A stretch of 64,000 nt of DNA from contig NZ_JACEIB010000008.1 of assembly GCF_013778325.1 (NCBI RefSeq), positions 55,368 to 119,367 on the forward strand, written 5' to 3'. The notes under the pieces were generated by a model, which was not told where the DNA came from, did no database searches, and saw only the letters and a program-made list of their open reading frames with translations. Shown here one piece after another: positions 55,129-63,919 of this stretch (the stretch's first letter is position 1; each line of letters starts with the position of its first letter). The translations under genes and the position numbers were made by a program. The DNA is from Sphingomonas chungangi. Lineage in GTDB: Bacteria > Pseudomonadota > Alphaproteobacteria > Sphingomonadales > Sphingomonadaceae.

Positions 55129-55743
55129 ATGTCGAAGCGCAGCAGCGCCAAGTACAAGCTCGATCGCCGCATGGGCGAGAACATCTGGGGCCGCCCGAAG
55201 TCGCCCGTCAACAAGCGCGAGTACGGCCCCGGCCAGCACGGCCAGCGCCGCAAGGGCAAGGTTTCGGACTTCGGCATCCAGCTGAAAGCTAAGCAGAAGC
55301 TCAAGGGCTATTACGGCGACGTCACCGAGAAGCAGTTCAAGAAGGCCTATACCGAGGCCTCGCGCATGAAGGGCGACACGGGCCAGAACCTGATCGGCCT
55401 GCTCGAGCGCCGCCTCGACGCGGTGGTCTATCGCGCCAAGTTCGCGCCGACCATCTTCTCGGCCCGCCAGCTGGTCAGCCACGGCCACGTCCGCGTCAAC
55501 GGCGTGAAGTGCAACATCGCCTCGCGCCTCGTGAAGGTCGGCGACATCGTCGAGCTCGGCGCCAAGGCCGCCGAGATGGCGCTGGTGATCGAGGCGCAGG
55601 GCCTCTCCGAGCGTGAGGTTCCCGATTACCTGGCGCAGGACGGCACCACCAAGGTCTCCTACCAGCGCGTGCCGGCCCTCGACGAGGTGCCCTATCCGGT
55701 GAAGATGGAGCCGAACCTGGTCGTCGAGTTCTACTCGCGCTGA
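55129..55743 (+). CDS. rpsD: 30S ribosomal protein S4
   Basis: 204 residues. Primary 16S rRNA binding protein. N-terminal [20 protein letters not shown] and S4 domain [20 protein letters not shown]. It is a single gene with its own terminator, not in the alpha operon, typical of alphaproteobacteria. The 175-base leader has a GCGGCGC/GCGCCGC hairpin that could serve autoregulation. Confidence 0.96.
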   Translation: MSKRSSAKYKLDRRMGENIWGRPKSPVNKREYGPGQHGQRRKGKVSDFGIQLKAKQKLKGYYGDVTEKQFKKAYTEASRMKGDTGQNLIGLLERRLDAVVYRAKFAPTIFSARQLVSHGHVRVNGVKCNIASRLVKVGDIVELGAKAAEMALVIEAQGLSEREVPDYLAQDGTTKVSYQRVPALDEVPYPVKMEPNLVVEFYSR

Positions 55744-55765
55744 TCCGGCGGCTTCAAGCCACAGG

Positions 55766-55803
55766 AAAAAGGGCGGTTCCCGCGAGGGAGCCGCCCTTTT
55801 TTA
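55766..55803 (+). terminator. Rho-independent terminator of rpsD
   Basis: AAAGGGCGGTTCCC/GGGAGCCGCCCTTT with a GCGA loop (one G-T pair), followed by a T run: the best terminator in the window. Confidence 0.95.
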
Positions 55804-55820
55804 TTGCCCCGCGCTCCTCC

Positions 55821-55946
55821 GCTCGCCCTGAGGAGGGACTGAGCGAAGCGCAAGCGAAGTCGAAGGCCCGTCTCGAAGGGTGTCGCGCGACGGCTTTGCT
55901 TCGAGACGCCGCTTCGACAGGCTCAGCGGCTCCTCAGCACGAACGG
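55821..55946. repeat. Palindromic repeat, copy 6 (long form)
   Basis: GCTCGCCCTGAGGAGGGACTGAG... and ...CTCAGCGGCTCCTCAGCACGAACGG with inner GGCCCGTCTCGAAGG / GCTTCGAGACGCC. It lies between the rpsD terminator and the S9 peptidase stop. Confidence 0.8.
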
Positions 55947-55975
55947 ATTGGCGGGAGACCTTTCCCACCGCCCCC

Positions 55976-57994
55976 TCACCCCCCGATATGCATGCTCTGC
56001 CGCAAAAACGTATCCGCCCGGCGCAGCATGTCGGCGCGGATTTCGCCGCTCGGCAATTGGTGGTCGAGGTCCGGATAGACGATCAGCCCGGTCTGCTTGC
56101 CGGCCGCGCGCAGGCGATCGTTCATCAGCCGCGATTCGGCGATGTTGACGTTCAGGTCCTCTGTGCCATGGAACATCAGCACGGGCGACTTGAAGGCATC
56201 GGCATGGCGTGCCGGGGACGCGTCCTGCGCGATGGCGCCCGCCCCGATCTCCTGCGCCACGAGATTGGCATTGGTATAGTTCACGGCTTCGGCTTTCAGC
56301 GCGTCGAAATCCGTGACGGGCGCGATAGCGACGGTCGCCTTGAACAGATCGGGCGCCACCACGTTCGATTGCAGCGCCGCGTAGCCGCCATAGGACCAGC
56401 CGACGATCGCCAGCTTGTCCGGCGCGGCGATGCCCTGAGCGACCAGCCAGCGTCCGGCGTCGGTCACGTCGCTGATCGCGATCTTCCAGCTCTTGAAGCC
56501 CTGGTTCAGCGACCAAGTGTCGCCATAACCGGAGGAGCCGCGATAATTGGGCTGGATCACCGCATAGCCGCGCATCGCGAAATATTGCGGCAGCCAGTCG
56601 AAGCCCCATTCGTCGCGGTCGCTCGGGCCGCCATGCGGCATCACGATCGCCGGCAGGCCCTTGCGCGCCCCGCCCGGCGGCAGCGTCAGATAGGCGGGGA
56701 TCATCGTGCCGTCGGCGGCGCGGTAGGTGATCGGCTGCTCGGTCGCGAGCGTCATCCCCTCGAGTTGCGGGCGGACCAGCGCAATCTGGTTGAGATGCTT
56801 GGTCTTGCGATCGAAGACGTACCAGCCCCCGGGATCCGTGTCGCTGCCGGCGAAGAGCAGCAGCGTCTGCTCGTCCACGCTGCTGCTGACGAAGGAGATC
56901 GCCTTGTCGCCCAGCGCTTTCTGGAGCGCGGTGGCGAGCGCCTCATATTCCTTGTCGAAATAGACGGTGCTGCGCTTCTCGTCGACGGTGGAGACGCCGA
57001 TCAGCTTGGCCTGCCGGCCGAGGCGGACGATATCGTCCACGTCGACGTTGGGATCGGCATAGACCAGGGTGGTCGTCATCGATCCATCGAGCGCGACCTT
57101 GTAGAGCGCGTCGCGGCCGCCCTTGCGATCGAAGCAATAGGCGACGTCCTCGACTGGATCGACGACCTGCGGCCTGAGACCGGGCCCGTTGTCCGCCACG
57201 TTGGAAAAGCTCTCCCAGCGGCGGCTGCCCGGCCGCCGGTAATAATAACGCTCGCCGCCGGTGAGCATGCCGACGCTCTGCGTTTCGCTGCCCATCATGC
57301 GCACGACGCCACGCCCGTCCGATATATATTCGGATGCGGTGGGCGAGGCCTGCTCCACCGTGCTCGACTGGAGCGTGTGCGTATCGACCAGATCGACGCC
57401 GAGGCCATCCGCCGTCGAGGCCAGCAAGGTGCCCGTGGTGCGTTCGGGCACATGGTCGCGCTCCATCAGCAGCTTGCCGGTCTGCCCCTGGTTCCAGTCG
57501 ATGATCGATCCGTCGAACTGGCTCATGCGCAGGGTGTATGGTCCGGACTGTTCGGCGAGCGACTTCAGGTTCTTGCCGTCGGGATCGATCGCGATCAGCC
57601 GGGTGAACGGCAGGCGCGGTCCGGCACTAGTGGTGACCAGATAGACCAGGCAGACGATGCGCTTGTCGTCCGACCAGTCGCACCACTGGATTCGCATGGG
57701 CTTGCCGTCGGCCAGCAGCGCGACGTGCGGATCGCCCTGGGCATTCGAATTGGCGACCATCAGCTCGGTGGCCCTTCCCTTGTCCGCGGCGAGATAGAGG
57801 ACCTGCTGGCCGTCAGGCGACAGCCTCGCGCCGGATATCGCCTCTCGTGCCCCGAAATCGGCCGCCAGATCGTCCCCCGCCGTCGTCGAGACATTTTGCT
57901 TGTTGGGCTTCTCCGCTCCGGCCGCCTGCGAAAGAAGCAAAGCCGTCATCCCGGTGAGCAAGGCTCTCCGGCAGGCGCGCGTGCGCATCGTCAT
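55976..57994 (-). CDS. Prolyl oligopeptidase-family (S9) serine peptidase, secreted
   Basis: 672 residues. Signal peptide (RRALLTGMTALLLSQAAGAE), a beta-propeller (residues about 40-390) and a C-terminal alpha/beta hydrolase. Triad: Ser in IVGWSYGGYAALQ (about residue 533), Asp in FHGTEDLNVN (about 611), His in YPDLDHQLPSGE (about 643). S9 acylaminoacyl/dipeptidyl peptidases in the periplasm of sphingomonads take part in peptide use. Substrate unproven. Confidence 0.9.
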   Translation of the reverse strand: MTMRTRACRRALLTGMTALLLSQAAGAEKPNKQNVSTTAGDDLAADFGAREAISGARLSPDGQQVLYLAADKGRATELMVANSNAQGDPHVALLADGKPMRIQWCDWSDDKRIVCLVYLVTTSAGPRLPFTRLIAIDPDGKNLKSLAEQSGPYTLRMSQFDGSIIDWNQGQTGKLLMERDHVPERTTGTLLASTADGLGVDLVDTHTLQSSTVEQASPTASEYISDGRGVVRMMGSETQSVGMLTGGERYYYRRPGSRRWESFSNVADNGPGLRPQVVDPVEDVAYCFDRKGGRDALYKVALDGSMTTTLVYADPNVDVDDIVRLGRQAKLIGVSTVDEKRSTVYFDKEYEALATALQKALGDKAISFVSSSVDEQTLLLFAGSDTDPGGWYVFDRKTKHLNQIALVRPQLEGMTLATEQPITYRAADGTMIPAYLTLPPGGARKGLPAIVMPHGGPSDRDEWGFDWLPQYFAMRGYAVIQPNYRGSSGYGDTWSLNQGFKSWKIAISDVTDAGRWLVAQGIAAPDKLAIVGWSYGGYAALQSNVVAPDLFKATVAIAPVTDFDALKAEAVNYTNANLVAQEIGAGAIAQDASPARHADAFKSPVLMFHGTEDLNVNIAESRLMNDRLRAAGKQTGLIVYPDLDHQLPSGEIRADMLRRADTFLRQSMHIGG

Positions 57995-58119
57995 TCTGTC
58001 ATGGCCCCCAGACTACAATCCCCCCTCCTTTTCTTCCATCAAGCACGCGCCACGGCAAGCCCGTTGCGCCGAGCCGCAGACGCTGCCATGGGCGCAGCCC
58101 CATGACGAAAGAGGTGACG

Positions 58120-59094
58120 ATGTCCGTCCGCCAGCCGCCCGAATGGGCTCCGCACGATGCCGTCTGGATCGGTTTCCCGAGCCATCCCGATCTGTGGGAG
58201 GACGATCTGGAACCGGCGCGCACGGAGGTAACCGCCTTCGCTCGCGCGGTGTGGGCCGAGGGCAAGGGCGAGACGCCGATCCTGGTCTGCGCCGACGAGG
58301 AAGCCGGTGAGGCCGCCCGCGCGTTGGCCGGGGATTTCGCCGAGATCCTGGTGCGCCCGTTCGGCGACGTCTGGCTGCGCGACACCGGCCCGATCGTGAT
58401 GGATGACGGATCGGCGCGCGACTTCGCCTTCAACTATTGGGGCGGCAAGTATGATCTGCCCGGCGACGAGGAGGTTGGCGGCCTGCTCGCGGAGAGCCGG
58501 TCGATCACCGCGAAGACTTGCGGCTGGGTGTTCGAGGGCGGCGCGCTCGATGTCGACGGCACCGGCCTTGCCGTCACCACCGAGCAATGCCTGCTCAACC
58601 CCAACCGCAATCCCGATCTGATCCGCGCCGAGATCGAGGCGCGGCTGCACGACGATCTCGGCATCGACCGCGTGCTATGGCTGGGCGACGGCCTCGCCAA
58701 TGATCATACCGACGGCCATGTCGACAACCTCGCCCGCTTCGTCGGCCCGAACCGGCTGGCTCTGCCGGCACCCGATAGCGAGGACGACCCCAACGCCGCC
58801 GTCTATGCCGATGCCAAGGCGCGCGCCGAGGCGTTCGGCGTCGAGGTGGTGGCGATCCCCTCCCCTGGCGCCGTGGAGCGCGACGGGGAGATCGTGCCCG
58901 CTTCCTACATGAACTTCTACATCGGCAATGCGGCGGTGGTGGTGCCCATCTACGGCTCAGTCAACGATGGGGCCGCGGTGGCCGCGATCGGCGCGCTGTT
59001 CCCGGATCGCCGGGCGGTGGGCGTGCGCGCCGACCACCTGCTCACCGGCGGTGGATCGCTCCACTGCATCTCGCAGCAGGTGCCCAAGCTCTGA
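58120..59094 (+). CDS. aguA: Agmatine deiminase
   Basis: 324 residues from ATG 58120 with AGAGG upstream (58102 is six codons longer). Converts agmatine to N-carbamoylputrescine. Catalytic Cys near the C-terminus in TGGGSLHCISQQVPK, plus NDHTDGHVDNLARF and the EGGALDVDGTG loop. Next genes are DUF3147 and aguB, so the operon makes putrescine from agmatine. Confidence 0.93.
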   Translation: MSVRQPPEWAPHDAVWIGFPSHPDLWEDDLEPARTEVTAFARAVWAEGKGETPILVCADEEAGEAARALAGDFAEILVRPFGDVWLRDTGPIVMDDGSARDFAFNYWGGKYDLPGDEEVGGLLAESRSITAKTCGWVFEGGALDVDGTGLAVTTEQCLLNPNRNPDLIRAEIEARLHDDLGIDRVLWLGDGLANDHTDGHVDNLARFVGPNRLALPAPDSEDDPNAAVYADAKARAEAFGVEVVAIPSPGAVERDGEIVPASYMNFYIGNAAVVVPIYGSVNDGAAVAAIGALFPDRRAVGVRADHLLTGGGSLHCISQQVPKL

Positions 59095-59443
59095 TGCTTG
59101 CCTTCTGGGTCCGCGCCTTCCTGTCGGGGCTGATGATCGCCGCCGTCTCGACGGTCGCGCGGCGCTACCCGGCGGCGGGGGCGCTGATCGCGTCGCTGCC
59201 GCTCGTCTCGGTGCTCGGCATGATCTGGCTGTGGCACGACAAGCCCGACACCGCCAACATGGCCGCCCATGCCGAGGCGACCTTCTGGTACGTTCTCCCC
59301 TCGCTGCCGATGTTTCTCCTGATCCCCTTCATGCTCCGCAAGGGCGTGGATTTCTGGCCGTCGCTGGCGGCCGGTTGCGCGCTGACCATCGGCGCCTATC
59401 TCATCACCGTCCTGATCGCCGCCCGCTTCGGCGTCCGACTTAA
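59094..59443 (+). CDS. DUF3147-like membrane protein, stop codon out of frame
   Basis: The ATG overlaps the aguA stop by one base. About 116 residues match a DUF3147-type protein with four spans (ALIASLPLVSVLGMIWLWH, LPSLPMFLLIPFMLRKG, LAAGCALTIGAYLITVLIAA), ending FGVRL. The expected stop TAA (59441-59443) is in a different frame, so the true frame continues to 60446 over aguB (450 codons in all). A missing single base at the TT run before it would restore a normal end; that base would also set the gap to the aguB start. Coordinates given are the conserved part only. Confidence 0.6.
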
Positions 59444-59451
59444 GGAAGACC

Positions 59452-60303
59452 ATGACCGAGATCACCGTCGCCGCCATGCAGCTCGCCTTTTCGGACGACG
59501 AGGCCGCAAATATCGCGCACGTCTCCGAGCTGGTGCGAGAGGCCGCGTCCAAGGGCGCGCAGGTGATCCTGCCGCCCGAGCTGTTCGAAGGCCCCTATTT
59601 CTGCCGCGTCGAGGACGAAGGCCTCTTCGTGGGCGCCCGTCCGGTGGGCAAGCATCCCTCCGTCCTCGCCATGCAGAAGCTCGCCGAGGAATTGAAGGTC
59701 GCGATCCCGACCAGCTTCTTCGAGCTGGACGGGCAGCACCACTACAACTCGCTGGCGATGATCGGGCCGGACGGCCAGGTGCAGGGCGTCTACCGCAAGA
59801 GCCACATTCCAGACGGCCCCGGCTACGAGGAGAAATTCTATTTCCGCCCCGGCAACACCGGCTTCAAGGTGTGGCCGAACGCAGGCCCGACCACGCTCGG
59901 CGTCGGCGTGTGCTGGGATCAATGGTATCCCGAGACGGCCCGCGCGATGATGCTGATGGGCGCGGAGGTGCTCTTCTACCCGACCGCGATCGGCACCGAG
60001 CCGCACGATCCGAGCCTCGACACCTCGCGGCTGTGGCGCCGCGCGATGGTGGGTCATGCCGTCTCGAACGTGGTGCCGGTGGTGGCATCGAACCGGATCG
60101 GCAACGAGGAAGGCCAGATCTTCTACGGCAACAGCTTCATCGCCGACGAGCGCGGCGACCTGATCGCGGAGTTCGGCAGGCACGAGACCGGCGTGCTGGT
60201 CGCGACGCTGGACATCGACCGCATCCGCCGCCACCGCGCCGCCTTCGGCTTCTTCCGCGATCGGAGGCCGGAACTCTACGGGCGGCTGGTGCAGGATATC
60301 TGA
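59452..60303 (+). CDS. aguB: N-carbamoylputrescine amidase
   Basis: 283 residues, TAAGGAAG ribosome site eight bases upstream. Nitrilase-fold amidase: Glu in ILPPELFEGPYFC, Lys in VYRKSHIPDGPGYEEKFYF and Cys in GVGVCWDQWYPETARAM. Hydrolyses N-carbamoylputrescine to putrescine, the partner step to AguA. Normal length. Followed by a lower-GC islet. Confidence 0.95.
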   Translation: MTEITVAAMQLAFSDDEAANIAHVSELVREAASKGAQVILPPELFEGPYFCRVEDEGLFVGARPVGKHPSVLAMQKLAEELKVAIPTSFFELDGQHHYNSLAMIGPDGQVQGVYRKSHIPDGPGYEEKFYFRPGNTGFKVWPNAGPTTLGVGVCWDQWYPETARAMMLMGAEVLFYPTAIGTEPHDPSLDTSRLWRRAMVGHAVSNVVPVVASNRIGNEEGQIFYGNSFIADERGDLIAEFGRHETGVLVATLDIDRIRRHRAAFGFFRDRRPELYGRLVQDI

Positions 60304-60402
60304 TCTCGGTCCTTCTCCATCCTCATGCGAAAGGGCCGAACGACTGCGATGGGTGGTTTGCGGTCGTTCCGCTTCCAAACGCCGCTGGCCTAAATTGGAC
60401 TT

Positions 60403-60858
60403 TTATCGCCGTGCGTAAGACGAAAGCCGCGTTTCCATCCACTTGAAGACAAAGCCGCCGACCGTCCCAGCGATCAAACTCATGGGCGCTAACCGCCACC
60501 ATTCCGACGCGTATGTGATCGTGCTTCCATCATCGGCCACCGACGGGTAGTCGTGGAAGACCCATATGCCAAAGGAAGCGCACACTACGCCAGTTATTGC
60601 CCCAGCAATGGCCCAATAGGCGATATTGTCTATCCGAAAACGATTTGCGAGCAGTACGGCCAAGGATGCCCAAGGCAAGGCGAGCGGAGCCACGATGATA
60701 ATCGCGATGAGAATGAGAATGGGGATCATCACGAGGTCTGATAGAATAATCGCTCCTGAAACGGTCGGGCCGATTATCCAGAGGGTTGGAAGGACGAGCA
60801 GGCAAACCAAGCATATGCTCGCGGCGGCGGCGGCTAACAGATACCTTGCTAACACCAT
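60403..60858 (-). CDS. Four-span membrane protein, unknown function
   Basis: 151 residues from ATG 60858 with GGAGG seven bases upstream. Spans: YLLAAAAASICLVCLLVLPT, ILSDLVMIPILILIAIIIVA, IAYWAIAGAITGVVCASFG and LAPMSLIAGTVGGFVFKWME. No family recognised. AT-richer than the flanking genes. First of a group of minus-strand membrane proteins. Confidence 0.7.
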   Translation of the reverse strand: MVLARYLLAAAAASICLVCLLVLPTLWIIGPTVSGAIILSDLVMIPILILIAIIIVAPLALPWASLAVLLANRFRIDNIAYWAIAGAITGVVCASFGIWVFHDYPSVADDGSTITYASEWWRLAPMSLIAGTVGGFVFKWMETRLSSYARR

Positions 60859-60949
60859 GCGATCGCCTCCGTGGAAAGGCTGCCGATCTTTTTCTACGCC
60901 CGCAATAGGGCAGCGGCGGAAAAGTCCCGAACGTCGCCTTCTGGGGCGA

Positions 60950-61138
60950 CTATCGCCGCCAGCGAGCAAAACGTGAAACGCCGATAATCGCGAGCCAAAT
61001 TGCAGCGACCCCGATTATCATTGGCAGCTTCATCATGCCTACGCGGTATCCGGTCGTGGCAAATCCCGCCAAGGCGATGGCGGCAAGAACGCCGATAACA
61101 AGCAGAATTGAAGGTCCAGCGCGTGATGGGTCTTCCAT
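60950..61138 (-). CDS. Small two-span membrane protein
   Basis: 62 residues from ATG 61138. Two spans (ILLVIGVLAAIALAGFATTG and LPMIIGVAAIWLAIIGVSRF) and a basic end. No family recognised; a start upstream at 61174 is possible. Lies in the AT-richer islet. Confidence 0.55.
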   Translation of the reverse strand: MEDPSRAGPSILLVIGVLAAIALAGFATTGYRVGMMKLPMIIGVAAIWLAIIGVSRFARWRR

Positions 61139-61256
61139 TGTGTTATCGTAGGAGTTCGCTTCCCCGCGCGTCAACGACTGCTATCCGGAAACGCTGATCC
61201 GATACCCCACGGCAACATCCGGGGCGGCAACGGATGTGCCGGTTATCCCGCGAACG

Positions 61257-61769
61257 TCAGCGCGTATTCCGATATCGCGCGACGGCGGACATCGCGTCGT
61301 TGAAACTACGATCTGTGCCCGTGAGCGTAATGGCGACATCGCCGCCCGTCAGTTTTCGATTAGCGGAGGCGAGTAAACCCGCTGTTCCTCTTCCGGGATA
61401 GAGCGCCGGATTGCGAAGATGTAAGACGATCACCTTCTGGCGCCGGTAGGTCCATTCGGTAACGTCGATGATTTCGTGCCATGGTATGGTTTTACTGGAC
61501 CACCCCGCGTATCGGATGCCTGCCGCATTGATCCGCAGTTGTTCGTTCGTATCAAATATCTTGGCAACGCCGACGATACCGCACAACCCGAAAAACAAGA
61601 CGCTGGCCCAACCAATAGCGATCGTTTCACTCTCCGAATAGCGATGCGATGTGGGTGGCGGACCGAAGGCTCCGATCATCCACAGCCCGAGCGCGACAAA
61701 ACCTGCTGCGATCATCGTGAGCAGCGCTCTACGCCACGGCGACGGATATGCTACGAACTCGTCCTGCAT
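61257..61769 (-). CDS. Membrane protein with PH-like domain, STM3941-like
   Basis: 170 residues. Two N-terminal spans (RALLTMIAAGFVALGLWMIG and IGWASVLFFGLCGIVGVAKI) followed by a soluble region with INAAGIRYAGWSSKTIPWHE and IIDVTEWTYRRQKVIVLHLR. This pattern (two spans, then a PH-like fold starting with a GI...IPW.EI motif) matches STM3941-like proteins, whose function is unknown. Lower GC than neighbours. Confidence 0.65.
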   Translation of the reverse strand: MQDEFVAYPSPWRRALLTMIAAGFVALGLWMIGAFGPPPTSHRYSESETIAIGWASVLFFGLCGIVGVAKIFDTNEQLRINAAGIRYAGWSSKTIPWHEIIDVTEWTYRRQKVIVLHLRNPALYPGRGTAGLLASANRKLTGGDVAITLTGTDRSFNDAMSAVARYRNTR

Positions 61770-61988
61770 CGCTCTCTAGTGGCAGCTTGTAGGGTATGCG
61801 AATATCGCAGTGAAGGGCCGAGGTTGGGGCGATTGCCGTCACTCTTCCAATGTAGGATTTCGTCTGCGATGATCCCCCCGACTCGATCCGCCGAGCCGGT
61901 CCTTCTCATCGTCGGTTCACCTGTAGGAATGTCTTCTTTTCGCCCTCACGGCGGTCAACTTTGTCAACTTCGGGCGGGGCGCGCGGGG

Positions 61989-62153
61989 TCACTCCCCCCG
62001 CCTGCCCCCGAAAGCCCGCCGAACGCCCCACACCACGCCGCCCAGCGCGCACAGCCCGAGCAGCACCAGCCCGCCCGCCGACGCCGCCGCATACAGCGCG
62101 GCGGTGATCAGGATCTTCATGAAGTCGGCGATCGCCAGCGTCAGGTGAACCAA
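61989..62153 (-). CDS. Very small membrane protein
   Basis: 54 residues from a TTG at 62153 with GGAAG near, or 43 residues from ATG 62120. One or two hydrophobic stretches (KILITAALYAAASAGGLVLL, LCALGGVVWGV) then RRAFGGRRGE. No family seen; possibly not a gene. Confidence 0.35.
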   Translation of the reverse strand: MVHLTLAIADFMKILITAALYAAASAGGLVLLGLCALGGVVWGVRRAFGGRRGE

Positions 62154-62184
62154 GGCGCTTCCTTCGCGACGCCCGGCATCCGGG

Positions 62185-62853
62185 CTATTTGCGGGCGGCA
62201 TTCCCCAGCGCCACTGCGCGTGCGAATATCGCCTCGAACATGGCATCAGTGAGGCGCCCGGTATTCTGGTTGTAGCGCGAGCAATGGTAGCTATCGATCA
62301 GGAGAAGCCCCGAGGGCAGCCGATGTTCCGCCCCGTGCGCGAAGGGCAGCTTGGGGAGCTTGCCGCCGAGCGCCTTCACCGCCGACTGGTGCGCGATCTG
62401 GCCGAGCGCCACCACGATGCGGAGGTTCGGCAATGCCTCCAGCGGCGCTTCGAGGAAGGGGCGGCAGGTCCGGACCTCCTCCGGCGTCGGCTTGTTCTGC
62501 GGCGGCACGCAACTGACGGCGTTGACGATGATCGCGCCGGCGAGCCTGAGGCCGTCGTCCGGGCTCGCGCCATAAGTCCCCTCGGCCAGCCCGAATTTCG
62601 CCAGCGTGCCGTAGAGCAACGGCCCCGCCCCGTCCCCGGTGAAGGGCCGCCCGGTGCGGTTGGCGCCCTGCAGGCCCGGCGCGAGGCCGACGACCGCCAG
62701 CCATGCATCTGGATCGCCGAACGGCGGCACCGGGGCGTTGAACCAGTCGGGACGGACGGCGCGCTGCTCCTGCCGGAACGCGACGAGGCGCGGGCAGAGC
62801 GGGCAATCGCGCGGCGGGCCGGCAAACGGCGGCAGAGGGCTTTCACCGGCCAT
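62185..62853 (-). CDS. Uracil-DNA glycosylase, family 5 (UDGb)
   Basis: 222 residues from ATG 62853. Motif A VGLAPGLQGANRTGRPFTGD and the late motif HCSRYNQNTGRLT mark family 5, which removes uracil and other deaminated bases. Cys pairs for an Fe-S cluster: CPLC near residue 18, and single Cys in NAVSCVPPQNK and VRTCRPF. Start is 23 bases from the divergent folK, so their control regions overlap. Confidence 0.88.
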   Translation of the reverse strand: MAGESPLPPFAGPPRDCPLCPRLVAFRQEQRAVRPDWFNAPVPPFGDPDAWLAVVGLAPGLQGANRTGRPFTGDGAGPLLYGTLAKFGLAEGTYGASPDDGLRLAGAIIVNAVSCVPPQNKPTPEEVRTCRPFLEAPLEALPNLRIVVALGQIAHQSAVKALGGKLPKLPFAHGAEHRLPSGLLLIDSYHCSRYNQNTGRLTDAMFEAIFARAVALGNAARK

Positions 62854-62876
62854 CTCCGCGCGATAGGCGGTGCGGC

Positions 62877-63386
62877 ATGGTGACGGCAAGCTATGTCATA
62901 GGATTGGGCTCCAACCGTCGCCACGGCCGCTATGGCGCACCGGAGCGCGTGATCCGCAGCGCGATCGATGCGCTCGCCGCCAAAGGCCTCGTCGTCGGCC
63001 GCGTCAGCCGCATCGTCCGCACCCCCGCCATGGGTCCGAGCGACCGGGATTTCGCCAATGCCGCGGTGCTGGTGGAAACCGATCTCGCGCCCCCCGCCTT
63101 GCTCGCCCTCCTCCAGCGGACCGAGCGCGATTTCGGTCGTCGCCGCTATCGGCGCTGGGGCGCGCGAGTACTCGATCTCGACATCTTGGCGTGGTCAGGC
63201 GCCCATTGGTCGGATCGGAGGCTGATCGTGCCCCATCCCGGTCTCGCAATCCGCGACTTCGCGCTCGGCCCGGCCGCCCAGATAACTCCCCGCTGGCGCC
63301 ACCCCGCCCTCAACCGCACGCTGCGACAGCTCCATGCGCAACTTCGCAAGCCTCGCCCGGTTGACCGCACGCGCCGCACCCCATAG
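62877..63386 (+). CDS. folK: 2-amino-4-hydroxy-6-hydroxymethyldihydropteridine pyrophosphokinase
   Basis: 169 residues. Folate pathway kinase. YVIGLGSNRRHGRYG at the start, RWGARVLDLDILAWSG with the two metal Asp, and IVPHPGLAIRDFALGP are diagnostic. The C-terminal 25 residues are Arg/Pro-rich and not conserved. tRNA-Lys lies 26 bases downstream. Confidence 0.92.
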   Translation: MVTASYVIGLGSNRRHGRYGAPERVIRSAIDALAAKGLVVGRVSRIVRTPAMGPSDRDFANAAVLVETDLAPPALLALLQRTERDFGRRRYRRWGARVLDLDILAWSGAHWSDRRLIVPHPGLAIRDFALGPAAQITPRWRHPALNRTLRQLHAQLRKPRPVDRTRRTP

Positions 63387-63412
63387 GGACGCGCGACGCA
63401 GCGGCGCGCGCC

Positions 63413-63488
63413 GGGCTCGTAGCTCAGTCGGTAGAGCAACGGACTTTTAATCTGTAGGTCTCGGGTTCGAATCCCGACGAGCCCACCA
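63413..63488 (+). tRNA. tRNA-Lys (anticodon UUU)
   Basis: 76 bases with encoded CCA. Acceptor GGGCTCG/CGAGCCC, D-arm GCTCAGTCGGTAGAGC, anticodon loop CTTTTAA (anticodon TTT) and T-arm TCGGGTTCGAATCCCGA all pair. Confidence 0.97.
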
Positions 63489-63919
63489 TCCGCGCCGCTG
63501 CCGTTTCTCCCTATCGATCGGAAACCCGGGCGCGTGTCGCGAAAACGCCAGCCTGTCCGGCCACAACCTGTTTGCAGACAGTTGGCGGAAGGTGCTGGCG
63601 GATAGGGTGGGATCCGCAATCAAGGCTTAAGCGACTGGTTTGCCGCAAAAGCTTTGTCGTGAATTTCCTACGCGTACCCCGGAATATGCCACATCGATTT
63701 TTCCAACTGAAAACCGCGATTTGCAGCTTCAGTTCGACTGCATGCGAGGCTATCGAACCCACGACGCACAATCAAGTTTGCCTATGCAATTCGAGCTGAT
63801 GCGATGACTGGAATTACGGCTTTGCCGTCAGACCGCTTTCGGGCGGCTTCCGTGGAATAGGTGCCGGTCCGCTTCTGGCGAGATGACCGGACGGACCGTT
63901 GCGGCCTCCATACTGGCCT
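63489..63919. other. Intergenic, no gene seen
   Basis: About 430 bases after tRNA-Lys. Open frames are short, overlap each other and resemble nothing known. Composition is AT-richer than the core genes. No copy of the tRNA 3' end was found here. Confidence 0.5.

Noticed and set aside
55880-58105. 741-codon open frame on the plus strand opposite the S9 peptidase
   Set aside because: Antisense shadow of a high-GC gene; Arg/Asp/His-rich with no motif, while the minus strand has a signal peptide and full catalytic triad.
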